From Singulisphaera acidiphila DSM 18658 (lineage in GTDB: Bacteria; Planctomycetota; Planctomycetia; Isosphaerales; Isosphaeraceae): DNA of 64,000 bases. This document shows, in pieces, positions 28,201-34,966 of the stretch. The stretch spans positions 2,108,001-2,172,000 of the forward strand of contig NC_019892.1 of assembly GCF_000242455.2 (NCBI RefSeq). The letters are read 5' to 3'. Made by a program: the position numbers and the translations under genes. How positions within the stretch are numbered: the stretch's first letter is position 1; the number at the start of each line of letters is the position of its first letter. The notes beneath the pieces were generated by a model that was not told the origin of the DNA, ran no database searches, and was given only the letters and a program-made list of their open reading frames with translations.

Positions 28201-29345
28201 GGGTCGTCCAGCGAGGCGAGTTCCGCCATGCTCAACTCGCGCTGGGGAGCCGATGGCTCTCTCGGTCCGCTTTTCCCGGTCAGTCGCTTGGGTTCAGGCT
28301 CGAGCAGCTCGAGCATGTCCGCGGGAAGTTCGCTGGGGGGCTCCTCTTCGTCGTCGGTTTCATCGATCAGAGCGAAGACGGGCTCGGCCATTGCGTTGAG
28401 CGTGGTTGCGGGGTCGTCTTCGCCCTCGCCGTCCTCGTCCATCAGGGCGAAGAGGAGTTCGGGCTCGTCGTCATTCTGAGGGAGGCCCTCCTCGCCAGTC
28501 GGAACGACGTCGAGTTCGTCCATCAACTCTGCGTAGTTCGCGAACCGGTTTTCGGGCCGCTTGGCCATCATCCGTCGAATCAGAAGGGCCAAGGGGCCAG
28601 GAATCTCGGGGCGAAGTTTCCTCGAGTCCGGCGGAGGCTCGGTGCAATGCCGGCTCAACTTATCGGCGATGTCGCCGCCGGGAAACGGAGGCGCACCCGT
28701 GAGCAAGAAGTAGAAGGTACAGCCGAGCGAATAGATGTCGCTCCGTTCGCTCGTGGCCCGGCTGTCCCTCGCCTGCTCGGGCGACATATAGTCGACTGTG
28801 CCGACCGTGGTCCCTTCTCGCGTGACGCGCTCGTCCTCGCTTTCGGCCTGAAGGGCCAGGCCGAGGTCGATGATCTTGACCAGCTTTGATGGGGTCATCA
28901 GCAGGTTCGCGGGCTTGATGTCGCGATGGATCAAGCCCTGGCTGGCCGCGTATTGGAGCCCGGTCGCGACCGAGCGTATGGCCGCGACCGCCTCGCGAAT
29001 CCCGAGAGGGCCACCTTGCCGCACTTGATCGTGAAGGTCGCCCCCTTCCACGAATTCGAGGACGAGGTAGTGGCGCCCTTGATCGACGCCTCGATCGTAG
29101 ATCGAAACGATGTTGGGATGTTCGAGCGACTCGGCGCTCTTTGCCTCGCGGATGAAGCGCTGGAGGAGGGTCGTGTTCTTGGCCAACGCGCGAGGGAGCA
29201 CCTTGACCGCCACCTCGTGGCCGGTCTCGACGTGGACGGCCTTGAAGACCGAACTCATCCCCCCTGTGCCGAGTGAGTGGAGCAGTCGGTAGCTGCCAAT
29301 CCTCGGCTGGGGTTTACTGGCGTTGGTGGTGGCACCCTCGGACAT
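25254..29345 (-). CDS. Transmembrane Ser/Thr protein kinase with large extracellular beta-helix-like part
   Basis: A 1363-residue protein. An N-terminal Hanks-type kinase domain (about 17-280) has the glycine loop GTGGMSSVFKA, the catalytic loop HRDIKPANLL, DLG in place of DFG, and GTVDYMSPEQA. An acidic linker (280-430) and a single transmembrane helix (about 437-461, LVLTYSLLGLGLIVFVIGVHQLYL) follow. The 900-residue outer part repeatedly shows strand patterns such as LFLKGLDLIVNV, GNLTLSDCTI, GGDLVLTNVRLTRD and HLVLNRCWL, as in right-handed parallel beta-helices. It may sense an extracellular polymer and signal inward. The ATG at 29345 begins MSEGATTNASKP; the frame is open upstream. Confidence 0.88.
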   Translation of the reverse strand: MSEGATTNASKPQPRIGSYRLLHSLGTGGMSSVFKAVHVETGHEVAVKVLPRALAKNTTLLQRFIREAKSAESLEHPNIVSIYDRGVDQGRHYLVLEFVEGGDLHDQVRQGGPLGIREAVAAIRSVATGLQYAASQGLIHRDIKPANLLMTPSKLVKIIDLGLALQAESEDERVTREGTTVGTVDYMSPEQARDSRATSERSDIYSLGCTFYFLLTGAPPFPGGDIADKLSRHCTEPPPDSRKLRPEIPGPLALLIRRMMAKRPENRFANYAELMDELDVVPTGEEGLPQNDDEPELLFALMDEDGEGEDDPATTLNAMAEPVFALIDETDDEEEPPSELPADMLELLEPEPKRLTGKSGPREPSAPQRELSMAELASLDDPAPVSVPVRRTAPLAPSTRSTGPGLLADALLEDEENDALEHASYLSGSRTYDDTTKKLVLTYSLLGLGLIVFVIGVHQLYLASRPSPIVQVDRHELPATSSAPEPVDTPEAQPTPTPPRLASTQPMTPAVTKSPRRPATTEAVSATAWVEPDDPVTAVLPEPDYGPELERQFVPAWARNRVPDRLGDHFFTVQRAVDPRDPNQKHALKPALEAAIGGTIEVADHGPFFEDDMRIRGDALMIRARDGHRPIVCIEPPQLDVVWEQPAVVILDGKNLFLKGLDLIVNVQRLPLAQTSLFLCRGGNLTLSDCTITILNPQRRPFALVRTASSPRPSRVRVEETLVRGTAYSALALNGGSIDAIFTRSVVASGGAPLIQSGSPEPDSERTIQFVRSLLCSRGALLEVDATSGPGRPRPVALRALGSTFAQMAGEGTSSLLVSPLEEARPNEQIQWAGDFNIFAGWHDWFSPGKGRAAKVANLAAARGIWPELAPGNIEDLARWPIPVAPYLIAPADLMALASERAGTLTRVASPSPYLLNKSFEPFNRVSIPRLVPHSPPKPTSKVGVAPRPSSATTPTTPDQATTWAEPLAERVLTFNLSASPWNGDLGLFLRDHVRQDDRRLRVLVSGSGSPFSTPIQLPVGLSLEVQPDPARSPDLPPIIWSPVKGSSGEALIDVRGGDLVLTNVRLTRDGSAQPKHLIRVEGGHLVLNRCWLTAPGTVEQGGGDLVAFRATSTEPRPEPPNLFQTSTDRSICLLNDTLLITGGDALQAEVGRGFIAFTNCAMAVGGTAFELRPAKVARNRFDAELWIDHCTVTAEGNFVSLGTWPGSNPGPDRPWLVSTNDSVFLASYDRSSVATESVLLRTEPDSLSRGALFWQSTNDAFDVAHFLARSGIPPATPRRPDVHRQWVKLWGESHIRNVTGPLWPKGSVVSTPSVRFHDRLQPRSVSPADLELDPSYHPGRPRLNLGADLLRLQVGLRKRDRR

Positions 29346-29758
29346 TGACACTCCCGTAGCCAACTCGCGACATCGACCGGGAACGCTTTCCCTCTCGTAC
29401 GCCGTCTGTCTCTTCAATGTTCTGGAGGGCTCGGGCAATTTGCAGCCGTCGTCTCCAGATCTTTCTTATAGGACGCGGACGGTGGATTGGCCGGAAATGA
29501 CGATCCCGACCTGATCGCAAACCCGGTTCGAGCGAAACGATGGAGGTGATGCGCTTCGACCTGAGCCGACGGGAGAATTGTACCCGAACCCGGACTTTCG
29601 TCGACCCCCCCTACCCTTGGCCAGGCAGCGAAGCCCCGCTGAGTTGGATCATCCACGTCGGCGTGGCTAACAAGGTCATCGGGAGTACGCCCGAGAAGGC
29701 CCGGGGTGACGCTCGCGGGTTGGAATTGCGAGGAATCGGAGGTTCCGTTTCGGTCGGC
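29346..29758. other. Intergenic region upstream of the kinase
   Basis: Between the kinase start and the SDR stop (both minus strand) lie 413 bases. I see no convincing gene, RNA or repeat in them. The kinase promoter should be here. Confidence 0.4.
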
Positions 29759-30541
29759 TCAGAGTCGACGAAGGTGTAGACCGCCGTCGACATGGAAGAC
29801 TTCCCCGGTCGTGTACGGGAACGAATCGGCCGCCAGCGCCCCGACGGCTCGGCCGACATCGAGCGGAGTTCCCCAGCGTCGGATCGGGACGAGGCCTGCG
29901 GCGATCCGCCGATCGTAGACGTCGCGGACGGCGTCGGTCATGTCGGTGGCGATGATCCCGGGCCGAACCTCGTTGACGCGGATTCCTTCGTCGGCGAGCC
30001 GAGTGGCGAAGAGCTGTGCGACCATGCTCAACCCGGCCTTCGAGACACAATACTCGCCTCGGTTGACACTGGCGAATGCGCTCGAGATCGAGGTCACGAA
30101 AATGATCTGAGGGTCGGTGACGGTGCCGGCTCGAAGCAACTCGACCATTGTTGCGGCCACGGCCTGGGTCAGGAAGAAAGGACCGCGCAGGTTGATTCCG
30201 AGGACCCGATCCCAGCTCTCGGCCGTCGTGGTCAGAAGGTCGAGACGAGTCGCGGGCGCAACCCCTGCATTATTCACCAAGAGGTCGATCCGGCCGAACT
30301 CAGCCAGGGTCCGCTCCGTCAAGAGTCGCCCTGCGTCGAGGTCGGCAACGTCGGCACGAATCGCGAGAGCACGCGGGGCTCCTCGGTCCTTAGCTTCACG
30401 ACAGGCGGACTCGGCGGCTTCGCCATCCGACCGGTAGTTGACGACGACCGAGTACTGGAGAGCGGCCAGCTCACCGACGATCCCCCGGCCGATGCCTCGG
30501 GATCCTCCCGTCACGAGCGCCACCCGTTCGCCGACCGCCAT
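29759..30541 (-). CDS. SDR family oxidoreductase (FabG-like)
   Basis: A 260-residue classical SDR with TGGSRGIG (about residue 11), NNAGVA, a catalytic serine in VTSISS and YCVSK. The proline-glycine bend VRPGIIATDM and the terminal GEVFHVDGGLHL are usual for 3-oxoacyl-reductase-like enzymes. The second strand ends in NYRS, which favours NADPH. It may be a ketoacyl reductase paralogue or a sugar/alcohol dehydrogenase; the substrate cannot be read. The ATG at 30541 is preceded by GGAGG at a good distance. It is transcribed away from the tRNA-Arg genes. Confidence 0.85.
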   Translation of the reverse strand: MAVGERVALVTGGSRGIGRGIVGELAALQYSVVVNYRSDGEAAESACREAKDRGAPRALAIRADVADLDAGRLLTERTLAEFGRIDLLVNNAGVAPATRLDLLTTTAESWDRVLGINLRGPFFLTQAVAATMVELLRAGTVTDPQIIFVTSISSAFASVNRGEYCVSKAGLSMVAQLFATRLADEGIRVNEVRPGIIATDMTDAVRDVYDRRIAAGLVPIRRWGTPLDVGRAVGALAADSFPYTTGEVFHVDGGLHLRRL

Positions 30542-30679
30542 GGCAGGACCTCCCCAAGATTTTGGGGGCCACGACCACTCGGTCGAACCCCCAAGTTGCA
30601 CGATTTCTGAGAGTCATGTATTCCCGGCGTTGACAGCATACCGCCTCTTCGAGCAGAATCGTGCACGCAAACGATAATC

Positions 30680-30753
30680 GCGCCCGTAGCTCAGGTGGAT
30701 AGAGCGGCGGTTTCCTAAACCGCAGGCCGCAGGTTCGAATCCTGCCGGGCGCA
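30680..30753 (+). tRNA. tRNA-Arg (anticodon CCT)
   Basis: A complete cloverleaf: acceptor GCGCCCG pairs with CGGGCGC, the anticodon stem GCGGT/ACCGC holds the loop TTCCTAA (anticodon CCT, reading AGG), and the T arm is GCAGG-TTCGAAT-CCTGC. The discriminator is A and CCA is not encoded. A hairpin (30763-30769 with 30780-30786) separates it from the next tRNA. Confidence 0.95.
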
Positions 30754-30803
30754 TTTCACCAACCGGCCACTTGCCCTCTTGGCCGGCATGCCAACCATCA
30801 TTT

Positions 30804-30876
30804 GCGCTCGTAGCTCAGTGGATAGAGCAACGGTTTTCTAAACCGTCGGTCGCAGGTTCGAATCCTGCCGGGCGTA
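30804..30876 (+). tRNA. tRNA-Arg (anticodon TCT)
   Basis: Cloverleaf with acceptor GCGCTCG pairing with CGGGCGT (with wobbles), anticodon loop TTTCTAA (anticodon TCT, reading AGA and AGG) and T arm GCAGG-TTCGAAT-CCTGC. It is very similar to the CCT tRNA 50 bases upstream, so the pair probably arose by duplication and is likely co-transcribed. Confidence 0.95.
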
Positions 30877-31052
30877 CTTGTTCGGGGCCCTTGACACCAA
30901 AGAGGATGCCGGCTCGACCAATCAAGAGGGTCTGCCGCGCACTTGACCCCGGAAATTACCATCGCCATCAACCCCCTGCTTGACAGGTTCGATGGCGTCG
31001 AGTCTCATAAGGGCGACCGGGCGATTTCTCCACGGTCTACGACATCAAGTGA

Positions 31053-31068
31053 AGTTCCACGTGAAACT
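31053..31068 (+). promoter_or_regulatory. parS-like ParB-binding site A
   Basis: The 16 bases AGTTCCACGTGAAACT contain the core GTTCCACGTGAAAC, one base off the palindromic chromosomal parS consensus (GTTTCACGTGAAAC or GTTCCACGTGGAAC). The same 14-mer recurs exactly at 36128 and 43971, on either side of parAB. Confidence 0.7.
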
Positions 31069-31108
31069 CTCTCGGGAGCGGGAACGTCCAACTGAGGTGG
31101 GCCAGATC

Positions 31109-31849
31109 ATGGACCTCCCCGATTCAGGGGCCACTCCAATGTCGGGTGAAAATCTGACCGACCTGGAGACGAGCTGGACAACGATTCGCAATGCGCACTG
31201 CCCTGGTCCGGTGGGTCAGGCGGCGATGCGCGAGTTGATCGGCCGCTACCATGACGCGGTAGAACGATACCTTCGGCTCAAGCTGCGCGATCGAAATCTG
31301 GCGGACGAAGTCTTTCAGGAGTTTTGGACCAAACTCCTCACGCATAAGCTCGCCGGGGCGGACAACAACAAGGGCCGGTTTCGCGACTATTTGCGGACCG
31401 TCCTCCACCGCCTGATTATCGATCACTTCCGAGCGAAGAAGATTCAGCCTCTTCCTCCCGGCGACCTTCTCGACCCAGCGAGCCCTGACGCCGACTACGA
31501 TCGCGTCTGGCGCGAAGCCGTGATCAAACGGGTCTGGACCCGGCTGGATACCTACGAAGTCAATACGCCGAAGAATCGTTACGCGACGGTGCTCCACCTT
31601 CGCGTGGGGAATCCGAAGGCATCGATCGACGAGCTCGCCCAGCAACTCGGCGAACAAAACCGCACGACGGTGACTCCCGAAGCGTTCCGGAAAACGCTCC
31701 AGCGCGCTCGGGCCAAGTTCCTCGAACTTCTTATTGTGGAACTTCGAGAAACGATTCACCCGGCGGAACCGGAAGATATCGAAGCGGAAATCTTCGATCT
31801 CGGCCTCGGTAACCTTTATCGCCGCTACTCCTCCGAACTCGATAATTGA
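31109..31849 (+). CDS. RNA polymerase sigma factor, sigma-70 family (ECF-like)
   Basis: A 246-residue protein with a region-2-like helix set (RYHDAVERYLRLKLRDRNLADEVFQEFW, then GRFRDYLRTVLHRLIIDHFRAKK). A region-4-like C-terminal part has a helix-turn-helix feel around SIDELAQQLGEQNRTTVTPEAFRKTLQRARAKF. This two-domain layout is that of planctomycete ECF-type sigma factors. The last 30 residues (IEAEIFDLGLGNLYRRYSSEL) form an extension of unknown role, perhaps regulatory. The ATG at 31109 is preceded by a GAGGTGGG tract; 31139 is an alternative. No anti-sigma gene is adjacent. The parS-like site lies just upstream. Confidence 0.8.
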   Translation: MDLPDSGATPMSGENLTDLETSWTTIRNAHCPGPVGQAAMRELIGRYHDAVERYLRLKLRDRNLADEVFQEFWTKLLTHKLAGADNNKGRFRDYLRTVLHRLIIDHFRAKKIQPLPPGDLLDPASPDADYDRVWREAVIKRVWTRLDTYEVNTPKNRYATVLHLRVGNPKASIDELAQQLGEQNRTTVTPEAFRKTLQRARAKFLELLIVELRETIHPAEPEDIEAEIFDLGLGNLYRRYSSELDN

Positions 31850-32104
31850 CTCATTTCAACGTCTCACGCCTCTCACGCCATCGCTTCGCTCAGGTCAGGG
31901 AAGTTACCCAGCTTTCCTGGTCTTCGAGCAAGTGAAATTCCCACGGCCCCTTGACCCCCTATCTTCGGCGTGTAAAGTTGTAATGAGGATGTCGATCCCG
32001 TCGCTGGTGATGACGGAAGACCTCTACGACGTATCGACTTCGAAGATGTGCCTCCCGTGATGAACGGGTCTCGCCAAGGATGCTTGGCTCAGAGGGGAGC
32101 GGCG

Positions 32105-32323
32105 ATGCTGGTTCTCTCCCGCAAGAAGAACGAGAGCATCATCATCAACGATAACATCACGATTACCGTGATTGAGATTCGGGGTGATAAGGTGCGCCTT
32201 GGAATCGACGCCCCAAAGGATGTGAGCGTACATCGCCGCGAGGTGTACGAGGCCATCCAAAGCCAATCGAAGCCGAGTGAGTCCAATCCGAGTCCGGTCA
32301 GGCCGGACCCAGGTTTGAGTTGA
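32105..32323 (+). CDS. csrA: Carbon storage regulator / translational regulator CsrA
   Basis: A 72-residue Csr[26 protein letters not shown], then [25 protein letters not shown], matches the dimeric RNA-binding fold; the RNA-contacting N-terminal strand (LVLSR) and VHRREV are both intact. It binds GGA motifs in mRNA leaders and controls translation. The C-terminal 20 residues are a Ser/Pro-rich tail beyond the core. The ATG at 32105 follows AGGGGAGC. It is monocistronic and lies 255 bases after the sigma factor gene. Confidence 0.95.
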   Translation: MLVLSRKKNESIIINDNITITVIEIRGDKVRLGIDAPKDVSVHRREVYEAIQSQSKPSESNPSPVRPDPGLS

Positions 32324-32464
32324 GTTGAATTGATTGGAATTGATCGCGACTCGGCTGGCCGCCTGAGTTCTTTCTGGTGGCATCACGTGAGGCTCTCTCG
32401 GGCCTCAGCGCGGTTCCTTCCCAGATTCTGCAACTCATTTTTCCACGTCTCGCGAACGCGGGGC

Positions 32465-33037
32465 TCAGTTCGTCGATTCGGCTCCCGCCCTCCCTTTGAG
32501 GACGCGGACGAACTCGCGCATCCAGGGGCCATTGTCCGGCCATCCTCGGACCGTCACGAGTGTCCCGTCGACCACGACGTCGCGATTCACAAACTCTGCG
32601 CCTGCCGCGCGAACATCAGGTTCGAGGTCGGGATAACAGGTCAGAGTCTTCCCCTTGACGCCTCCAGCCACGATCAAGAGTAAGGGGCCATGACAGTTGG
32701 CCGCGATCGGTTTGCCGGATTCGACGAAGTGTCGGACGATGGCGACGGCGTTGGGCCGGTTCCGAAGATATTCGGGAGCGCGTCCGCCTGGTAAGACCAA
32801 GGCGTCGTAGGACGTGGGCTCGACATCGGCGAGACCAAGGTCCGCTTCGACCCGATAGCCGGGTTTCTCGGTGTACGTGTCGAACCCGGGCTCGAAGTCG
32901 TGAACGACGGAGAGGAAGGCTCGTTTCTCAGGAGCCGCGATGTGAACCTGCCACCCCTCTTCTTCCAGGCGGTACTTGGCGTAGTAGATCTCTTGTGCCT
33001 CGCCTGCATCGCCCGTCATCAGCAAGATCTTCAACAT
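32465..33037 (-). CDS. DJ-1/PfpI family protein
   Basis: A 190-residue protein of the DJ-1/PfpI superfamily. The nucleophile elbow is AANCHGPLLL (Cys about 114), the acid is in LPGGRAPEYLR, and the N-terminus MLKILLMTGDAGEAQEIYYAKYRLEEEGW is usual. Members act as deglycases, glyoxalases, proteases or chaperones; which of these applies here is not readable. The frame ends at 32465, next to the csrA 3' end (convergent). Confidence 0.85.
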   Translation of the reverse strand: MLKILLMTGDAGEAQEIYYAKYRLEEEGWQVHIAAPEKRAFLSVVHDFEPGFDTYTEKPGYRVEADLGLADVEPTSYDALVLPGGRAPEYLRNRPNAVAIVRHFVESGKPIAANCHGPLLLIVAGGVKGKTLTCYPDLEPDVRAAGAEFVNRDVVVDGTLVTVRGWPDNGPWMREFVRVLKGRAGAESTN

Positions 33038-33230
33038 GGTGACGCCCCTCGCTCTCCCGACTCATGGCGTGTTCACTCGCGCGGTCCACAAAGGCTAACG
33101 GCTCGACGTCGAAGTCGCAACGGGTTTGAACCGTTTCCGAACCTGCCGAAAAGTCTCGAGAAACTTCTTCAACCCTCGGCTTGACCGATCCCCCTCGGCT
33201 GGGTACATTATTCCTCGCCGCTGAACGAAA

Positions 33231-33305
33231 GGCCCCGTCGTCTAGCCTGGTCTAGGACACATGCCTTTCACGCATGCAACACGGGTTCGAATCCCGTCGG
33301 GGTCA
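33231..33305 (+). tRNA. tRNA-Glu (anticodon TTC), copy 1
   Basis: A complete 75-nt cloverleaf: acceptor GGCCCCG pairs with CGGGGTC, anticodon loop CTTTCAC (TTC), T arm CACGGGTTCGAATCCCGTC. It is identical to the copy 283 bases downstream, with shared flanks. CCA is not encoded. Confidence 0.95.
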
Positions 33306-33338
33306 TTGCTCACCTTAAGCGGCAAGGGGCGGAAATCA

Positions 33339-33380
33339 CCCGGTGGTTTCTACCGGGATTGAAGTTTGAATTTCAAACTT
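33339..33380. terminator. Double-hairpin element after tRNA-Glu copy 1
   Basis: Hairpin I (33339-33357) pairs CCCGGTGG with CTACCGGG around TTT. Hairpin II (33362-33380) pairs AAGTTTGA with TCAAACTT around ATT. Both recur 283 bases downstream; in hairpin II the pair T365-A377 is replaced by C648-G660, a compensatory change. The element is probably a terminator or tRNA 3' processing signal. Confidence 0.6.
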
Positions 33381-33497
33381 TGGATCCACCCCCTCCTTCG
33401 GTGTGCTTTTCTCTCAGGTTTACCGACCGAGTCGAACCGTGATGAGATACACCTCCTCACGTTCAACTTCGCGGTTGCGAGAGAGCTGTTTGATGCT
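33373..33497 (-). pseudogene. Remnant of the symporter gene 3' end
   Basis: Read on the minus strand, this segment ends in a stop at 33373-33375 preceded by codons for REKHTEGGGGSKV, which aligns to the REGSRPIEEGGSKA end of the adjacent symporter. Further upstream the bases still align to the symporter region coding for NVTSDILVAVLLDRF but the reading frame is lost. It is a decayed by-product of the tandem duplication. Confidence 0.6.
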
Positions 33498-33513
33498 TCG
33501 CCGCTGAACGAAA

Positions 33514-33588
33514 GGCCCCGTCGTCTAGCCTGGTCTAGGACACATGCCTTTCACGCATGCAACACGGGTTCGAATCCCGTCGGGGTCA
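33514..33588 (+). tRNA. tRNA-Glu (anticodon TTC), copy 2
   Basis: Identical in all 75 bases to copy 1: acceptor GGCCCCG/CGGGGTC, anticodon TTC. It is followed by the same double hairpin, the second arm of which overlaps the stop codon of the convergent symporter gene. Confidence 0.95.
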
Positions 33589-33621
33589 TTACTCACCTTA
33601 AGCGGCGTGAGGCGGAAATCG

Positions 33622-33663
33622 CCCGGTGGCTTCCACCGGGCTTGGAGCTTGATTCTCAAGCTT
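33622..33663. terminator. Double-hairpin element after tRNA-Glu copy 2, shared with convergent symporter
   Basis: Hairpin I pairs CCCGGTGG (33622-33629) with CCACCGGG (33633-33640). Hairpin II pairs GAGCTTGA (33645-33652) with TCAAGCTT (33656-33663). The minus-strand symporter stop codon (33656-33658) lies inside hairpin II, so the element could end transcription from both sides. Confidence 0.6.
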
Positions 33664-34966
33664 TGGATCCGCCCTCTTCAATTGGTCTACTCCCCTCTCG
33701 ATCGAATCGGTCGAGCAGAACGGCGACGAGGATATCACTCGTCACGTTCGTCATGGCGCGGCAACGTGAGAGTAGCCAGTCGACAGTGAGGAGTAGCGGG
33801 AGAATTTCGAGCGGCAGCCCGACGGTGGCAAGCACCAGGGCGAGCGAGATCAAGCCCGCGTCGGGGACCGCCGCGATGCCGATCCCGGCGATCACGCACG
33901 ACGCAGCCGTCAGCAGTTGCTGTCCGACGGTAAGCTCGATGCCGTAGACCTGCGCGACAAAGAGAACGGCCATCGCCTCGTAGAGCAGAATCCCATCGTT
34001 ATTCAGGTTCGTTCCGACGCAGGCCGCGAGTCGGGCGGATTGCGGCGACACGTTCATGCGGTCGAGACAACGGAGTGTGACCGGGAGTGACGCGAGGCTA
34101 CTGCTCGCTCCCATCGCGTACACAACGGCATCCCGCGCTCCGGTCCAAAACTCTCGTAGCGTTCGCTTGGAAACGAAGACGATCCAGGCCTGGTAGACCA
34201 CCAGCACTTGGATCGCCAACCCGAGGACGGCGACCCCAACGTAGGCGGCCAGACCAACCAGTGGGGAGAACCCTTCCTGGCCGATCATCTTGGCGACGAC
34301 GCCGAAGACCGCCAGGGGGACGAATGCGATCACTCCGCCGAGAACGACCTCGAGCGCTCGATAGAGCGTGGCGACAAGTTGCTCAACCACGCGATAGGCG
34401 TGATCCCCGTGCGCTGCTTGCTCGTTCTTCACCTGTCGCAACGCCATGCCCGAGAGCAGGGCGAGGACGATGATGGAGATGATCGAGTTGTCGAGGAACG
34501 GGCGGACGACACTGTTGGGGATGTAGTTCGTCAGCTCGCGCATGAAGTCAATCTTCTTCGCCTCCGGCACGGCCATTTCGGACTGCGCGTGCGTGGCTAG
34601 AGCCTTCGAGACCGTGAGGTGATCGCCGGGACGAAGGGTGTTCGAGAGCGTGAGGCCGATGAGGACCGCTAGCACCGCGTTGGTCGCGGTGATGGCGAGC
34701 ATGATCAGTCCGCTCCGGAGTCGAATCTGGGTGCGCAGGAATGCGTCCACGACCGCGAAGAAAAGCAGAGGCGCCGCGAGGGTCTTGATCAAACCAATGA
34801 TGACGTTGCCGAGTTGGCCGAGCGGCTCCGCGCGCGGGCCGAACGCCAGACCGGCGATCACCCCTAGCAACATCGCGGCCAGGATACGCGCGAAGAATGG
34901 GAGACGTCGTCGTGGACGTGCGGGTGAGGAGGTTGTCACGGCCGTCGTTTCAGAGTCGTCGCTCAT
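33656..34966 (-). CDS. Dicarboxylate/amino acid:cation symporter (DAACS family)
   Basis: A 436-residue polytopic membrane protein of the glutamate/dicarboxylate symporter family. The helical hairpin serines (YAMGASSSLASLPVTLRCL, about residue 290) and the substrate/ion motif GTNLNNDGILLYEA (about 327; usually NMDGT) are visible, as is PDAGLISLALVL. It would import glutamate, aspartate or C4-dicarboxylates with Na+ or H+. Replacement of the canonical NMDGT by NNDGI suggests an altered substrate. The ATG at 34966 overlaps the stop of the upstream deacetylase gene (ATGA at 34963-34966), so the two are coupled. Its 3' end was copied by a tandem duplication. Confidence 0.85.
   Translation of the reverse strand: MSDDSETTAVTTSSPARPRRRLPFFARILAAMLLGVIAGLAFGPRAEPLGQLGNVIIGLIKTLAAPLLFFAVVDAFLRTQIRLRSGLIMLAITATNAVLAVLIGLTLSNTLRPGDHLTVSKALATHAQSEMAVPEAKKIDFMRELTNYIPNSVVRPFLDNSIISIIVLALLSGMALRQVKNEQAAHGDHAYRVVEQLVATLYRALEVVLGGVIAFVPLAVFGVVAKMIGQEGFSPLVGLAAYVGVAVLGLAIQVLVVYQAWIVFVSKRTLREFWTGARDAVVYAMGASSSLASLPVTLRCLDRMNVSPQSARLAACVGTNLNNDGILLYEAMAVLFVAQVYGIELTVGQQLLTAASCVIAGIGIAAVPDAGLISLALVLATVGLPLEILPLLLTVDWLLSRCRAMTNVTSDILVAVLLDRFDREGSRPIEEGGSKA

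Larger units (their letters stand above)
33215..33497. repeat. Tandem duplication unit 1 (tRNA-Glu plus symporter 3' end)
   Basis: The segment from TCGCCGCTGAACGAAAGG through the tRNA, the downstream CTCACCTTAAGCGGC and two hairpins matches 33498 onward at a constant offset of 283. The tRNA is identical in both copies and the leading flank (33215-33230) is identical. The downstream part has diverged but aligns to the symporter gene 3' end. Confidence 0.8.
33498..33780. repeat. Tandem duplication unit 2
   Basis: The second copy of the 283-base unit. Its 3' half is the intact end of the symporter gene, so this is probably the ancestral arrangement from which unit 1 was copied. Confidence 0.75.
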
